Shown piece by piece: positions 1 through 11,550 of a stretch of 64,000 nt of DNA. Position numbers and translations under genes: made by a program. The stretch's first letter is position 1; the number at the start of each line of letters is the position of its first letter. The notes below the pieces were generated by a model. That model was not told the DNA's origin. It searched no databases and saw only the letters and a list, made by a program, of their open reading frames with translations. This DNA is from Conus ventricosus (taxonomy: Eukaryota; Mollusca; Gastropoda; Neogastropoda; Conidae), in NCBI GenBank assembly GCA_018398815.1, contig CM031622.1:23301257-23365256 (forward strand). The letters are read 5' to 3'.

Positions 1-1395
1 TAACCCTCGGACCCTTCACTAAAGGGCTTTGCCTGTCTTGGACCCCCCACCCCCCCTTGACCCCTTTCCCCGGGAGGGGCCCTTTTTGCCCCCGCACAAA
101 TTTTTGAAAAAACCATTTTCTCCGCTTGCCTATGCGTTTTACCCCGTTCAGTAAGTTGAAACAAACCGAAATGTATTCCCTGGCTTCGTTGCAGCCCACG
201 GCGGATGCAGTATAGACCTGGGAGATTTCCGATATTTCCAAGTTTCCGATAACCTCTGGACCTTTTTCACACCAGAGATTCGTTTGATCTCGCAGCTTTC
301 CGTAAGGAGTCTACCAGCTCCTCTGGCGTACAAGGCTTGTATGCCAAGCTCTGTTCCAAATTCCCATCCTATCAAAAAGTTTTCACTGACGGTTCCAAGT
401 CTGAGGATGGAGTGGCCTGTGCAGCCTACTGCCCTGGGCTCCTCTCAGATATTGTTGGAACATATACATTCAGATGCTTCTGTCTATTCTGCTGAACTTA
501 CTACTGCTCTAGTACTGCTTTGAAGATAATCTCCCATTCTTCGAGGAGGGACTTTCTGGTTCTGTCGGATTCGCTGTCGCTTTGGAGGCCATAGCTGGCC
601 GCAACCTTCAGCATCCAGAACTTTTACTTTTTTTTTGAACTTTTTAGCAAGTTGAAGCGGACGTTACAACATTACTCTTGCTTGGTTCCTGGCCATGGTT
701 GCATCGGCGGGAACGAAATGGTTGATCGTTTAGCCAAGAACGCCACAAGAGAGAAACTGTCCAACACTTATATCCCCTGCTCAGATGTGAAACCCAAAAT
801 TAACGATTATGTGAGAGACCCTCTGGCAGGAGGATTGGAACACACAGACGAATAACAAACTCTTTCAGATCCGTCCAAACCTTAAAGACTTCCTCCCATC
901 TACGTCGGGTGGTCGTAAAGAGGAAACGGTTCTGTGCCGGCTGCACACCGCCATTCGTATTTTACCCATTTTCTATTCTTTACCTTTTAAAGAGTGAAGA
1001 AGCTCCGTGGTGCATTCCATGTCATGCACCACTCACAATGAAACTTGTTCTTTAGAATGGTTGGGGGGGACTTGCACGATGTGAGACACAAACATTTACA
1101 GCGAGTCATGAAGAACCAGTTCAGGGAAGACCCGCCTGACGTGCTCCTTGGGTTATTTGAGGAGAAATTAACATATTTCATCTGATTTGAGATATTACGT
1201 AAAGAAGATTTTAAACAAAGTTTCTGTTCGTTTGTAGACGATGTCATTTAACGAATGTGTTGGAAAGGTATTTTTTTTTTTTTTTTTTTTTTTGCGGGGG
1301 TTGGGGGGGGGGACGGTGGAGGTGAATTAACTGGTGACAAGCCCTGATGTGGGCCCTCTGCGGTTGTCTGGGCTATAAGCAACATTATCTAATAT
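1..1395 (+). mobile_element. I/Nimb-like non-LTR retrotransposon, copy A (3' fragment)
   Basis: This is the 3' part of the non-LTR family that recurs five times in the window (A-E). It aligns by eye with the end of the reverse transcriptase, the RNase H domain and the 3' UTR of the full-length copy at 4013-10007. It ends with the family's 3' signature GGCTATAAGCAACATTATCT. The 5' end lies outside the window. The first 120 bases are C-rich and noisy but still follow the family. A C-terminal RNase H plus a TATCT-type tail points to the I/Nimb group; the clade is an inference from domain order. No intact frame remains. Confidence 0.8.
640..860 (+). pseudogene. RNase H domain remnant of copy A
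   Basis: One readable stretch contains VPGHGCIGGNEMVDRLAKNA, followed by a conserved tail with NDYVRD. The PGH, GNE and D-x-LAK pattern is the C-terminal part of the RNase H fold found at the end of ORF2 in I-group LINEs, where it degrades template RNA during reverse transcription. Upstream and downstream parts fall in other frames because of one-base indels. The same segment recurs near 2630-2780, 9320-9480, 42960-43130 and 45420-45620. Confidence 0.7.
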
Positions 1396-3343
1396 TTCCC
1401 GTAACTGGAAGCCTGTACCCGAGTGTCCACGCAGGCTCCAACTTTGCGTAGATAAAATCCATCGGTGGGGGCGGATGAAAACGGTTTTCAAACTTCTGCT
1501 TACAATGAAGCGAAAAAACCCAGTGTAATCACTTCCATAATTTCCGTCCAGTTTTTTTTCCAGATCCGGAACATCAAGCAGAAATCACCCATTCCAGCAG
1601 TTAAAGAGGGCCAAATTTCTGGGAGTCTTTTTTGACACAACACTTACTTTCTCAGTCAGCCATATTTAAAAAACCTCAAAACAGCTTTGCCAAAAGGCAC
1701 TGAAATATTCTGCGGTCGTAGCACACAGACTCGACTGGGGCGCTGATAGAAAATTTGTTTCACCTCACAGAGCCCTGGTCCGTTCCAAACTGGACTAAAA
1801 CGGTTTTGTGCTGTGTACGGCTCCGCAATATCATCTACCTCAAACTCTTGACCCTATCCACCATCAGGCTTCGCACTGTCTTGGAGCGTTCCGCCGCACA
1901 CTACCCCCCTGTGTACAGCCTGAACGCAGAGGCAGGTGAACCTTACACTGCCAACCGAAGGCTGGAAACTGTCTTTGATTATTACATCCGACTGTTCTCA
2001 GAACCGCAGAATCCTGCCTATGACTGTGTTTTGACCCCTCCGTTCCAAAGTAAGTTTGAAACAAACCCAAATTATTCCGCCCGTTTGGGCTTCTGTAAGC
2101 AGCCTCAACGTGCGGAGCAGGTATATACCTGGGAGTAGTTTTTTCCGATTTTTTTTTCCAAGTTTCCGATTAACCTCCATGGAGACCTATTCTTTCACAC
2201 CAGAGATTCGTTTTGATCTCGCAGCTTTCCCGAAAGGATTCCTAACCAGCTCTCTGCGAACAAGCTTTGTATGCCAAGCTCTGTTCCCAAATTCCCATCC
2301 TATCAAAAAGTTTTCACGACGGTTCCAAGTCTGAGATGGAGTGGCCTTGCAGCCTACTGCCACCTGGGGCTCCTTCTCAGATATTGTTGGAACATAGCAT
2401 CAGATGCTTCTTGTCTATTCAGCTGAACTTACTGCTCTAGTACTCAGGCTTTTGAAGATAATCTCCCTCCCATTCTTCGAGGAGGGACCTTCTGGGTTCT
2501 GTCGGATCCGCTGTCGGCTTGGAGCATATAGCTGGCCGCAACCTTCAGCATCCAGAACTTTTACTTTTTTTTGAACTTTTTAGCAAGTTTGAAGGCGGAC
2601 GGATTACAAAAACATTACTCTTGCTTTGGGTTCCTGGCACATGTTGGCATCGGCGGGAACGAAATGTTGATCGTTGTAGCCAGAACGCCACAAAGAGAAA
2701 CTGTCCAACACTTATATCCCCTGCTCAGAATGTGAAACCCAAAAATTAACTGATTATGTGAGAGACCTCTGCAGGAGGATTGAACACACAGACAATAACA
2801 AACTCTTTCAGAACCCGTCCAAACCTTAAAGAAGACTTCCTCCCATCTAACGTCGGGTGGTCGTAAGAAGGAAGAAACGGTTCTCTGTGGCCCGCGCACA
2901 CCCGCCATTCCGTATTTTAAACCCATTCTACCTTTAAAAGAGTGAAGAAGCTCACGTGGTGCATTCCAAGACATGCACCACTCACAATGGGAAAACATGT
3001 TCATAGAGTGTTGGGACTTGCCCGATGTGAGACCGAAACATTTTTACAGCGAGTCCATGAAGAACCAGTTCAGGGATGTCCCCGCCTGACGTGATCCTGG
3101 ATTTTGGGAAAATTTACATTTTTCATCTGGAATTGAGATTTAACTGAAGAAAGGATTTTTAACAAAGTTTCCTGTTCGTTTGTAGACATGGTCAATATAA
3201 CGAAGATGATGTGAAGTTGTTTTTTTTTTTTTTTTTTTTTTTAAATGACTTGGTGAGTTGATTTTAAACGTGGTGACAGCCCGTATGTGGCCCTCGGATC
3301 TGCGTCGGCTGGGCTATAAGCAGGACATTATCTTATCTTATCA
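1396..3343 (+). mobile_element. I/Nimb-like non-LTR retrotransposon, copy B (5'-truncated)
   Basis: Copy B begins abruptly just downstream of the reverse-transcriptase active-site region (ACTGGAAGCCTGTACCCGAG, compare 8143-8163). It runs through the RT thumb, RNase H and 3' UTR to a TTATCTTATCTTATC tail. Such 5' truncation is typical of target-primed reverse transcription. It follows copy A directly, so it either inserted in A's tail or the two form a tandem pair. Its 3' end abuts the left LTR of the gypsy-type element about 109 bases inside that LTR. All frames are broken. Confidence 0.75.
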
Positions 3344-4011
3344 TGTGGTGCGGTTTTGCTCCTTGGTGTAGTCAGCTCACGTTCGGTTTGCTTTCTCTCT
3401 CTCTCTACATCTCTAATTCCACAGCCCGTGCTAATTCATCCGCAGGTTCACGGGTGGCCTGGGACCTTCTCTCGAACCGTGCTGTCTAACGGCCTCTCGA
3501 CTGTTCGTTTAACCTGTCCACGTGCTTCATTCTTTTAGTTTGAAAGTATGCACCAACTCTTGTGACTAGCGTGGCATTTGGCCCGCCATCCGCTGAAGGA
3601 GGAGGTTTAGCTCTTCACTCGAGCGGAAGATGTCTCTGTCTCTGGGAGCGCCGCCTCCGGTCTTGGTTCTTCAACCGTATCGTCGAAGTCAGTCGGGGTA
3701 TCATCTCAATTCCTACAGTCGGCCTGGTACGGAGAAGGAAGGGGATACATCACTTCTTCTTTTCCGCATCTGGCTCTGTCCTCTCGACTGGACAGAGGGC
3801 AGAGAGAGGTCGTTTGAACAACCCGCTTCTTCGGGGTCCAAAAACCCACGGGTAGACGGTAAGCATCAGTTTCTGGTTTTGTTTGTTTTGGTTTGTTGTT
3901 GGTTAGCCGCTTAATCTTCTCTTTTGCGCAATTTTCTGTTTGTTTGCCAAAATTGTAAAAGAAATATTGTTTGAGTACCTTTTCTCTGTTAATTCAATCT
4001 TTAAACCTGGC

Positions 4012-4173
4012 CCTCCGGGGGGGTTGCGACCTTGTCGTGTCGGAGGGTTTGCGTGGTCCAGTGATCTCCCTTAGGATTTGCTGCGGGGGCATCAATACTT
4101 GCGATAGGGCTGTTTTTTTCACACGGCGTCTAGGCCTGAGAAGTCAAGATGCGTGTGTTGGCCTAAGCGAAAC
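4012..4173 (+). ncRNA. Candidate HDV-like self-cleaving ribozyme at 5' end of copy C
   Basis: A nested double-pseudoknot layout can be drawn. P1 is CCTCCG (4012-4017) with CGGAGG (4041-4046). P2 is GTTGCG (4023-4028) with the segment after CTAAG (CGAAAC here, CGTAAC in copy E). P3 is a short ACC/GGT helix around a loop of about 7 bases, with one G missing in this copy. CTAAG at 4163-4167 would be the J4/2 strand holding the catalytic C. HDV-like ribozymes are known at 5' ends of several non-LTR retrotransposons, where they free the element RNA from upstream transcript. The P4 arm of more than 100 bases is not resolved, so this is a candidate only. Confidence 0.4.
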
Positions 4174-4979
4174 GGGTAAGGAGTTTTATCCCCTTGTAGG
4201 GCTTCCCATTCACTAGCTAAGGGTGAGGATCCTGACTAAGAGTAACCCACCTTTCTCCTTGTGTCTGGTGGGCTGCCTCCCTTATTTGGCCCTTTACTAT
4301 CTTCGTCTCCCATCAGTCCTTCTTTCCCACACCTTTACTCCTCTGTGGTCTACCTCAGAACCCCCGAAAGCCGAGCGGATGCGACCTGTACGAGAGGGAA
4401 TGAGATCCTGGTGATTGAGAGGCCAGCGCCTCTCACACATCACTTTGGCTCGGAACCTCACCTAGACCGGGAGTACACTTGTCCCGGGTGGACTAATCGG
4501 CTCCCCTTCTTGGGGCTGGGGTCAAGACGACAGTTCCCCTACTGGCCAAGTTAACCCTGCAGTGGCTCAGCTCTCTGTCCCCGGGAGTCAGCATGATCAG
4601 GGGGATAGTTGGTAGTTTCTGTTTGTCGCATATCTCTCCCCGAAGCCTGGAAGGGGTCTAGACAATGGTTTCTTCTAGCCCTTTGGGCCCCTTTTTGGAC
4701 TCCAAGGTGGGTGGGTAAGGGAGAGATGACATAAAATACAATACATCATGGCTTTTTCAAAAACAATCCCCCCAAAAAAGAGAATCTGCATCCCCTATTT
4801 CAGGGAATTTTGATTTCAGATAGAGATTCCGATATGGAGGTTCGACAGAGGACAGGACTGGGCTTCCTGCTCGTGATGGAAGGGACGGAGCAAGGAAGAC
4901 CCCTTTCAGCTCTGAGCCCTTTTGCCATACAAAGGCTTTTCAAGCTTTAGCAGGTGACCCTCGGTCCAACAAGAGGGTT

Positions 4980-5690
4980 GAGGAATGGTTCATTCTATTC
5001 AGTGTAAATCACCAAAACAATCTGAACCGACAGCTGAAGGCAAAGAAACTTGTGGAACAGGGAGAATCAGGTAACTCCCACAAACATTAAAACTCATCAA
5101 AAGGCGAGATTCGCTGCAGGGATTTATCTGGTGTATCAGAGGGCAGAAATTACGACGGATCTTGGCACCCAGGGTGTGGACGGAGGGCGCAGGTGACAGT
5201 AAAGAAAGGTTCAGAGAGGGTGGCCACCAACAAGACCCTCTTTCGACCTTCTGCAACCCTGTGCTGCCTCCGTATCATCAAAGTTGGTTACTGAATGTTC
5301 ATGTCAGTTATATGTTCCGTCCCCGCTGAGGTGTTCAGGTGCCCAGAAGTTGGCCATGACAGGGACCGCTGTTCAGGGCAAGAGGTCTGAGGGTTTACTG
5401 CAAGCAACCCATGATGGGGCCGAGTCAGATCCGGCACATTGAGCTGAACTGCGGTGGCAACCATCCCTCCTCTTCACAAACTGCCCACATTGGATTCAGG
5501 AATCGCTATACAAAGAATTCCCAAAAAAAAAAAAAACTTGGGAAAAGAAGATCCTCCTTTTCCGAAGCCCGCACGCAGGTGTGGGCAGTTCAGTACAGCC
5601 TCCGACCATTCTTCAATATGCATCGGCCTAAGAAAGTTCCTACAGTTACAACCGGTCCAGTCTGTACGTCAGACTGATAACTTTACGTTT
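4980..5690 (+). pseudogene. ORF1 (Gag-like, zinc-knuckle) remnant of copy C
   Basis: ORF1 of this LINE type encodes an RNA-binding protein that packages element RNA. A zinc-knuckle signature is readable as LNCGGNHPSSS (about 5440-5475), with a Lys/Glu-rich tail and a Ser/Thr-rich C-terminus after it. The same protein region occurs in copies D (near 34440-35520) and E (near 38450-39420). The coding frame is split by several indels, including a long A run at 5523-5534. The start codon could not be set. Confidence 0.6.
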
Positions 5691-6117
5691 TTCGAAAACA
5701 TTGCAAGTACGATCGTCCCGATCTGGTGAAAGCAAGTCACCACCATTCCCAACCAAAGTGACTGCCCCTGTGAGGCAAAAATCCGCCACCCCCTCCATAC
5801 TGCCCAGCAGTCTACAACATTACTGCTGCTGGGCAATTAAAAAACCCAGCAATTCCCACCTCGAACTCCTCTGTCAGTGCCCGTGCTGGCAAGGGAGTTC
5901 AAACCCAGTGGTGGTAGATGGGGAGATAAGGAAAACCTCCACCTCTCCCAAATCCAGACCTCCTTATTCTTTTTTCTTACACCAGTTGCAAGTCTGCCGC
6001 AGGTCTGACGACAACAACAGTCCAGTACATACCTCAAATAAATTTAACACCTTACGCAGGGCGGGGGACAGACTTTGAAGAGGAGATACCTGATCTCTCT
6101 CCATCTTTCGCCTCTCA

Positions 6118-9100
6118 CCATGGATAATACAATATTCTTGGAATATCCGTGGACTAAAATTTCCAACTTTGAGAGCTGCAGTTTTTTGCCAACTTATAAA
6201 ACTTCCGTCGAGTCTGTGTCAGAAACTCAAATTCTAAGCCAGACAGACCTTTACTCTTTCCTGCTTAATATTCTTTCAAATCCTGCACAACCATCCCACG
6301 TTGGGATGGTCGGTGTTAGAGAGCGGTGTTGCCCTTCTCATACAACAAAACTCTACTGTATAGTCCTGTCGCTCTGTCTACCTCCTTCCAAGCTGTTTGC
6401 TGCGAGAGTCACTCTCCACAAGACTGTAGACAATCTGTTTCTCGTTATTTACCTCCTTCTGTCCCGGTTTTGTCGTCAGGACCTTGTCAGTCGATAGAGA
6501 ACTCCCCTCGACCTTTTTTGCTGTTGGGTGACTTTAACGTCACAACCCTCTTTGGGTAGTACCGTTTCGTCATCCAGAGGTCTGCTGATGAGGATGTCCT
6601 TTCGATTTGGAATTTGTGTTGGCTGAACGACGAGCCAACGGTCCTCCATTCTTCCACAGGTTCACTTTCGGTTGAGAGGGGCGGTTTGTGACCCTCGCTG
6701 GTCCCAGACTATGAGTGGTCTGTCCATGACGATCTGCAAACGGAAGTGACCATTTCCCGTCCCTTCTACAACCTGTAAAACCTGAAACACTCTCTGTCTC
6801 TCAGCATTTAATTATAAGAAAGCAAAACTGGACTATTTGCAGCCCACTATTTCCAAGGAGTTTCCAGACATACTGATTTTGCTCAGAGTCCTGACCCAGC
6901 TGAATCACTGACTAATACTAATGATTAAATTGCTAAAGCCTGTATTCAGTGTCTTCGACAAACTTCAAATGCCCTAAAAACACCTGGTTTGATTCGAATG
7001 CCAAACAAATTCCAAAAGTAGAAAACGGGCCCCAGCGTCAGGTATCCCAACGACCTTCGGGTCCCAACCTCGACCCTCAAAACTCCGTGCTAACTAAGAC
7101 ACACTTTTAAAATCAGTAAAGTCGTGCCTGAGAAGCCTTCTGCTCCAGGTCTACATCAAAAAACTTCTAAAAAAAGTGTGAACACTTCATTAAGAAAATC
7201 ATAGGGAAGAACACAACCTGTCCCACGTGAACCATCTCAAGTTTTTGGATTCTTTAATAACAGAGAAGAAAGCAGTTAGCTAACCTGCTTGCTTCAAACC
7301 TTTGAAAAGAATACCTCCTCTCCTAATAAATCATCCTCGGGGGGGGGGCAAAAACAAAGCCCTAAAAGAAATATTCACCCTGCAACTTTCATCCGACAAC
7401 ATGGAAGACTACAATCTTCCGTTCACGTTAAACAGCTGCAATCTGCCTTACCTCTGCAAGCGAGTTCCACTCAGGTCTAGATGAAATTTCATATCAACTG
7501 TTGAAACATCCTTCCGCAAGAAGTGTCTGAAGATACTGCTACACAGTATATAACCATTTGTGGACTTCAGGTTGCTTCCGTCCCTCCCTCTAGCGGAAAG
7601 CCCTCATTATTCCCATCCCCAATACCTGGAAAAGATCTTTCTAATCCTTCAATTACCCGTCCCATTGCTTATACCAGCTGTGTTTGTAAATTAATGGTAA
7701 AATGGTCAATGCGAGGCTCATGTGGAACTTGAAACCGATGCATTTTGGCGAAAGACAGTGTGGTTTCCGCAAACATCGTAGTACATTGACCATTTGATTC
7801 CGACTTGGAATCTACCCTTAGACTCTTTTGTTGACAGACAGCATGCAGTGCAATTTCTTCGACTTTGTAAAAGGCCTACGATACCACCTGGAAAGTCCGG
7901 GATACTTCATGATCCCACTATCTGGGTTTTCGAGGACATCTTCCTCATTTTATTCAAAATTTTGGCAGAACGACAGTTTCAGGTCCGGTTGCACCACTCC
8001 ACTGAGTCCCGAGCAAGTTGGGTGATGCCACAGGGTGCATCTCTGTCTCCTGCCCTCTTTAGTAATAAAATCAACAACATTGTTAAATCAGTATCAGCAG
8101 GTTCAGACTGCTCATTGTTTGTGGATGATTTTGCTTGTCTACCAACTGGAAGCCTGTACCCCGAGTCCTCCAGCGCAGCTCCATCTTTGCGTAGATAAAA
8201 TCATCGTTGGGCGGTTGAAAACGTTTCACCTTTTCAGCTACAAAAACCCAGTGTATCACTTCATAATTTCCGTCAGTCTTTTTCCAGATACCGGAACTTC
8301 AGTAGGGGGAAATCTCCCATTCATCTGTTCAAGAGGCCAATTTCTGGGAGTCATTTTTGACCAAAAACTTAACTTTCTCGAGCAGCCAAAATTAACAACC
8401 TCAAAACTGACTTGCCAAAAGGCACAGAATATTCTGTGGGTCGGAGCACACACACCGACAGTGTGCGCTGATAAGAAAACTTGTTTGCACCTCTAGCAGA
8501 CCCTGGTCCGTTCTAAACTGGACTACGGTTGTGCTGTGTACGGCACCGCAAATCATCTCCTCAAACTCTTGGACCCTATCCACCATCAAGGCTTCGTCTC
8601 TGTCTTGGCGCATTCCGCACCAACCCCAGTGTACAGCCTGTACCAGAGGCAGGTGAACTTCACTGTCCAATCGCAGGCCGAAACTGTCTTTGAATTATTA
8701 CATCGACTGTTCTCAGAACCGCAGAATCCTGCCATATGACTGTGTTTTTGACCTTCCGTCCAAATAAGTTTGGAAATAACCCAAATGAAATCCGCCGTAT
8801 TGGCGGGCATCGTATGCAGCCTCACGTGCGGAATGCAGTATAGACCAGGGAAAATTTCCGATTTTCAAGTTTCCGATCAACCTCCATGGACCTTTTCACA
8901 CCAGAGATTCGTTTTGATCTCGCAGCTTTCCGGTACAGGATCTACCAGCTGCTCTGGCGTACAGGCTTTGTAAGCCGACTCGTTCCAAATTCCCATCCTA
9001 AAAAACAAGTTTTCACTGACTGTTCAAGTCTGAGGATGAGTGGCCTGTGCACCTACTTGCCCTGGGGCTCCTCTCAGATATTGTTGGAACATATAACATT

Positions 9101-9520
9101 CAGACTTCTGTCCTATACTGCTGAACTTACTCTTCTATTACTGCTTTGAAGATAATCCTCCCATTCTTCGAGGAGGGACCTTTCTGGTTCTGTCGGGTAT
9201 TCGCTGTCAGTCTTTGAGGCCATAGCTGCCGCAACCTTCACATCCAGAACTTTTACTGTGTTGTATTTGGACTTTTAGCAAGTTTGAAGGCGGACAGTTA
9301 CAACATTACTCTTGCTGGGTTTCCTGCATGTTGGCATCGCGGGAACGAAATGGTAATCGTTTAGCCAAGAACGCCACAAGAGAGAAACTGTCCAACACTT
9401 ATATCCACTGCTCAGAAGTGAAACCCAAAATTAAACGATTCTGTGAGAGACCTTGCCGGAGGATTGGAACACACAGACGAATAACAAATCTTTCTTATCC
9501 GTCCAAACCATAAAGACTTC
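6118..9520 (+). pseudogene. ORF2 (endonuclease-RT-RNase H) remnant of copy C
   Basis: The N-terminal region from 6118 contains an apurinic-type endonuclease start (W-N-I-R-G-L at about 6145), a later VALQET-like stretch and a LLGDFN motif near 6520. Reverse transcriptase follows, with MPQGASLSPALF at about 8024-8062 and the active-site box LFVDDFACL at about 8116-8143. RNase H lies near 8880-9480 with G-N-E and LAKNATREK. Together these would nick target DNA, copy the RNA and remove template. Frames are interrupted throughout, so no functional protein is predicted from this copy as written. Domain identity is firm; exact limits are approximate. Confidence 0.75.
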
Positions 9521-10289
9521 CTCCCAACTACTCGGGTGGTCGTAAAGAGGAAACGGTTTCAGTGCCGGCTGCACACCGGCCCCCATTTCGAATTTACCCC
9601 ATTCTTACCTTTTAAAGATTGAAGAAGATTCCGTGGTGCATTCCATTCATGCACCACTCACAAGGAAACATTTTCTTTAGAGTGTTGGGACTTGCACGAT
9701 GTAGACACAAACATTTTACACGATTCCATGAAGATCCTGTTCAGGGATGTCCCGCCTGATGTGATCCTTGGGTTTTTGAGAGAAATTAACAATTTTTCCT
9801 CTGATTGAGATTTTATACGGAAGAAGGATTTTTAACAAAGGGTCCGGTAGGCGTGTAGTACGATGTCATTTAACGATATGTGTTAAAGTTTATTTTTTTT
9901 TTTTTTTTTAATTGACTGGTGAGTGATTTTAACGAGGTGACAGCCCTGATGTGGCCGCCCTCTGCGTCGCCTGGCTATAAGCAACTATTATCTTCTCTTA
10001 TCTTGATACTTTAACCTGGCCATCCAAAATTATACCCAAAATTCTTTCCCCCTTTTATGCATCTCGTGATGCGGTCAATCGTGGGGATGGGAGAGAACCT
10101 GGTGATTCAGGGTCGGTACTTGCTTAGGTCTCGCTCTTTCCGCGCCCTGTCACATTCACCGACGCTTATCATCTTCGAGCCACCGTCTGTTTGTGTGTGC
10201 AAGAGAACGATTTTATGTTGCGAGCGTGCTACGCATGATTTGTCGTTCGAATGCGTGGTTGGAGATTGTGATTAATTTTTGAAATGGGC

Positions 10290-10296
10290 TATAAAA
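10290..10296 (+). promoter_or_regulatory. TATA-like box in left LTR
   Basis: TATAAAA occurs in GGCTATAAAATGTGACAATT and is conserved at the matching place in the right LTR (18416-18422). It is a plausible core promoter for the LTR element. It is inferred from motif and position only. Confidence 0.45.
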
Positions 10297-10734
10297 TGTG
10301 ACAATTAAGCCTTGAATTATTATTTGCAAATGTGTGGCAGTTATAAAGCGATGGTGCTGTGTTGGTTTATTTCCTAAGAAAGGAAATTGTTAAACGATGA
10401 GAGAAGGTGAGATAATTCATAGTGGTTTTATAGCCTGTGATTTAATGCAGTCTTTTACCTGCTTCGTGTGAAAAGACTTTATACAAGAACATTCTGATTT
10501 ATGGGTTACTGTGTTATGCTCAGTTCTGTGTTGAGCTGGGTGTTGTTGGTGTATTTAGTAGACCTCCCCCTCGCCCATCATGCGAGTGGCTGTTTAGTAT
10601 TTAACAGCATGAGTCAGATTTTACAGACGGCGGGTTCCAGTGGCCCTTCCTTCCCTCCCTTTCTTCTCTCCTCCCACTAACTTTTTTCCCACCTCCCTGG
10701 GGCTTCACCCTGAGCCTGGACTGGTTTGGTGCCA

Positions 10735-10945
10735 CGCGTCTGTTGGGGCCAACGCTCTGGTTGGGGCCACGCCACTGGTTGGGACCGCAGACTGGTTTGG
10801 TGCCAACGGCTCTGGCTGGGGCGACGCTCTGGTCGGGACCAGATGCGACTGGTTGGTGGCCACGCTCTGGTTGGGCCACGCTCTGGTTGGTACCCGCGCG
10901 CTGGAAGGGACCACGCACTGTTGGACCACGTACTGGTAGGAAAAG
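10735..10945 (+). repeat. Short tandem repeat inside left LTR
   Basis: About a dozen imperfect units of roughly 17 bases carry the core CCACGCTCTGGTTGGG. The same array is present in the right LTR (18850-19045) with a different arrangement of units. It lies between the TATA-like box and AATAAA, so it would be transcribed if these are used. Translations of this array give Gly/Trp- or Pro/Gln-rich frames on both strands that I regard as non-coding. Confidence 0.75.
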
Positions 10946-11404
10946 CCCGTGGTGTTTGACGCGCCGTCCCTGATCCCCGTCCAGGACCTCCAGTAAAAAC
11001 TCCACGTATTCCCCCCCCTGGACGCGCTCTCACTGTCTGCTTGGTGCGTGTCAAAGGTGTCGCCTTGAACGACTCTCTTCAAGAACCGACGCCGTTTGGA
11101 GCACCTAGTGCGACAGGTGCTCCAGTAACTTTTGGAGAGGCCATTGGGTGTGAAGGCACTCCAATGGTGAGAAAGGGATGGAAGCTGGAAATGTTTATTT
11201 ATAATTGTGTATAAGTCATATTGTTTTCGAAATTTTGTGAATGAGATAGTGTACGTCGTATGGTGAAATTTTATTTAATAATGTGCATGCTGTGTGTGTT
11301 GGGGAATGCATACTTGTTGTATGCGTGTGTTGAAATGCTTGATTTTGATTGTCATTTTAATGATGTGTTGAATGCTTATTTATGACTATGTATGTGTTGG
11401 TGTG

Positions 11405-11410
11405 AATAAA
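11405..11410 (+). terminator. AATAAA polyadenylation signal in left LTR
   Basis: AATAAA is followed by a GT/T-rich stretch and is matched by AATAAA at 19530-19535 in the right LTR. It fits a polyadenylation signal near the R/U5 border. Confidence 0.45.
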
Positions 11411-11533
11411 GGGTGTTGTTATCGTAATCTTTATTGTGTGGTCTCTTGCGGGGCGTTGTGAGGTCAGTCACTCCCTTCACTCCCACCTAGAACCGATCTG
11501 TCAGGGCAGACCACAGGGGTCGTCGGACATTTG

Positions 11534-11550
11534 TGGGGGCTCGTCCGGAT
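11534..11550 (+). promoter_or_regulatory. Primer-binding site, tRNA-Pro type
   Basis: TGGGGGCTCGTCCGGAT begins a few bases after the LTR-terminal ACA. It matches the complement of the 3' end of tRNA-Pro except for one missing G in the GGG run. Minus-strand DNA synthesis would start here. Confidence 0.8.

Larger units (their letters stand above)
4013..10007 (+). mobile_element. I/Nimb-like non-LTR retrotransposon, copy C (full length)
   Basis: This is a complete insertion of about 6 kb. It starts with a conserved 5' hairpin region, then a 5' UTR of nearly 1 kb, ORF1 with zinc knuckles, ORF2 (endonuclease, RT, RNase H), a T-rich 3' UTR and a TATCT-type tail. It sits in the left LTR: the LTR breaks after CTTTAAACCTGGCC at about 4012 and resumes with CTTTAACCTGGCC at about 10009, a target-site duplication of about 13 bases. 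The intact right LTR reads CTTTAACCTGGCCATCC at the same place, so the empty site is known. Frames are broken by many small indels. Confidence 0.88.
3344..11529 (+). repeat. Left LTR, interrupted by copy C
   Basis: Bases 3344-4012 and 10008-11529 align with the right LTR (17534-19654), leaving copy C as an insertion between them. The first roughly 109 bases present in the right LTR (17425-17533) are missing here, replaced by copies A/B. The end matches the right LTR through CTGTCAGGGCAGAC and closes with ACA just before the primer site. The LTR carries a TATA-like box, an internal short tandem repeat and an AATAAA, all with counterparts in the right LTR. Confidence 0.8.

Noticed and set aside
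10601..11082. Pro/Gln/Trp-rich minus-strand frames
   Set aside because: They are translations of the short tandem array inside the left LTR; the same happens at 18727-19131.
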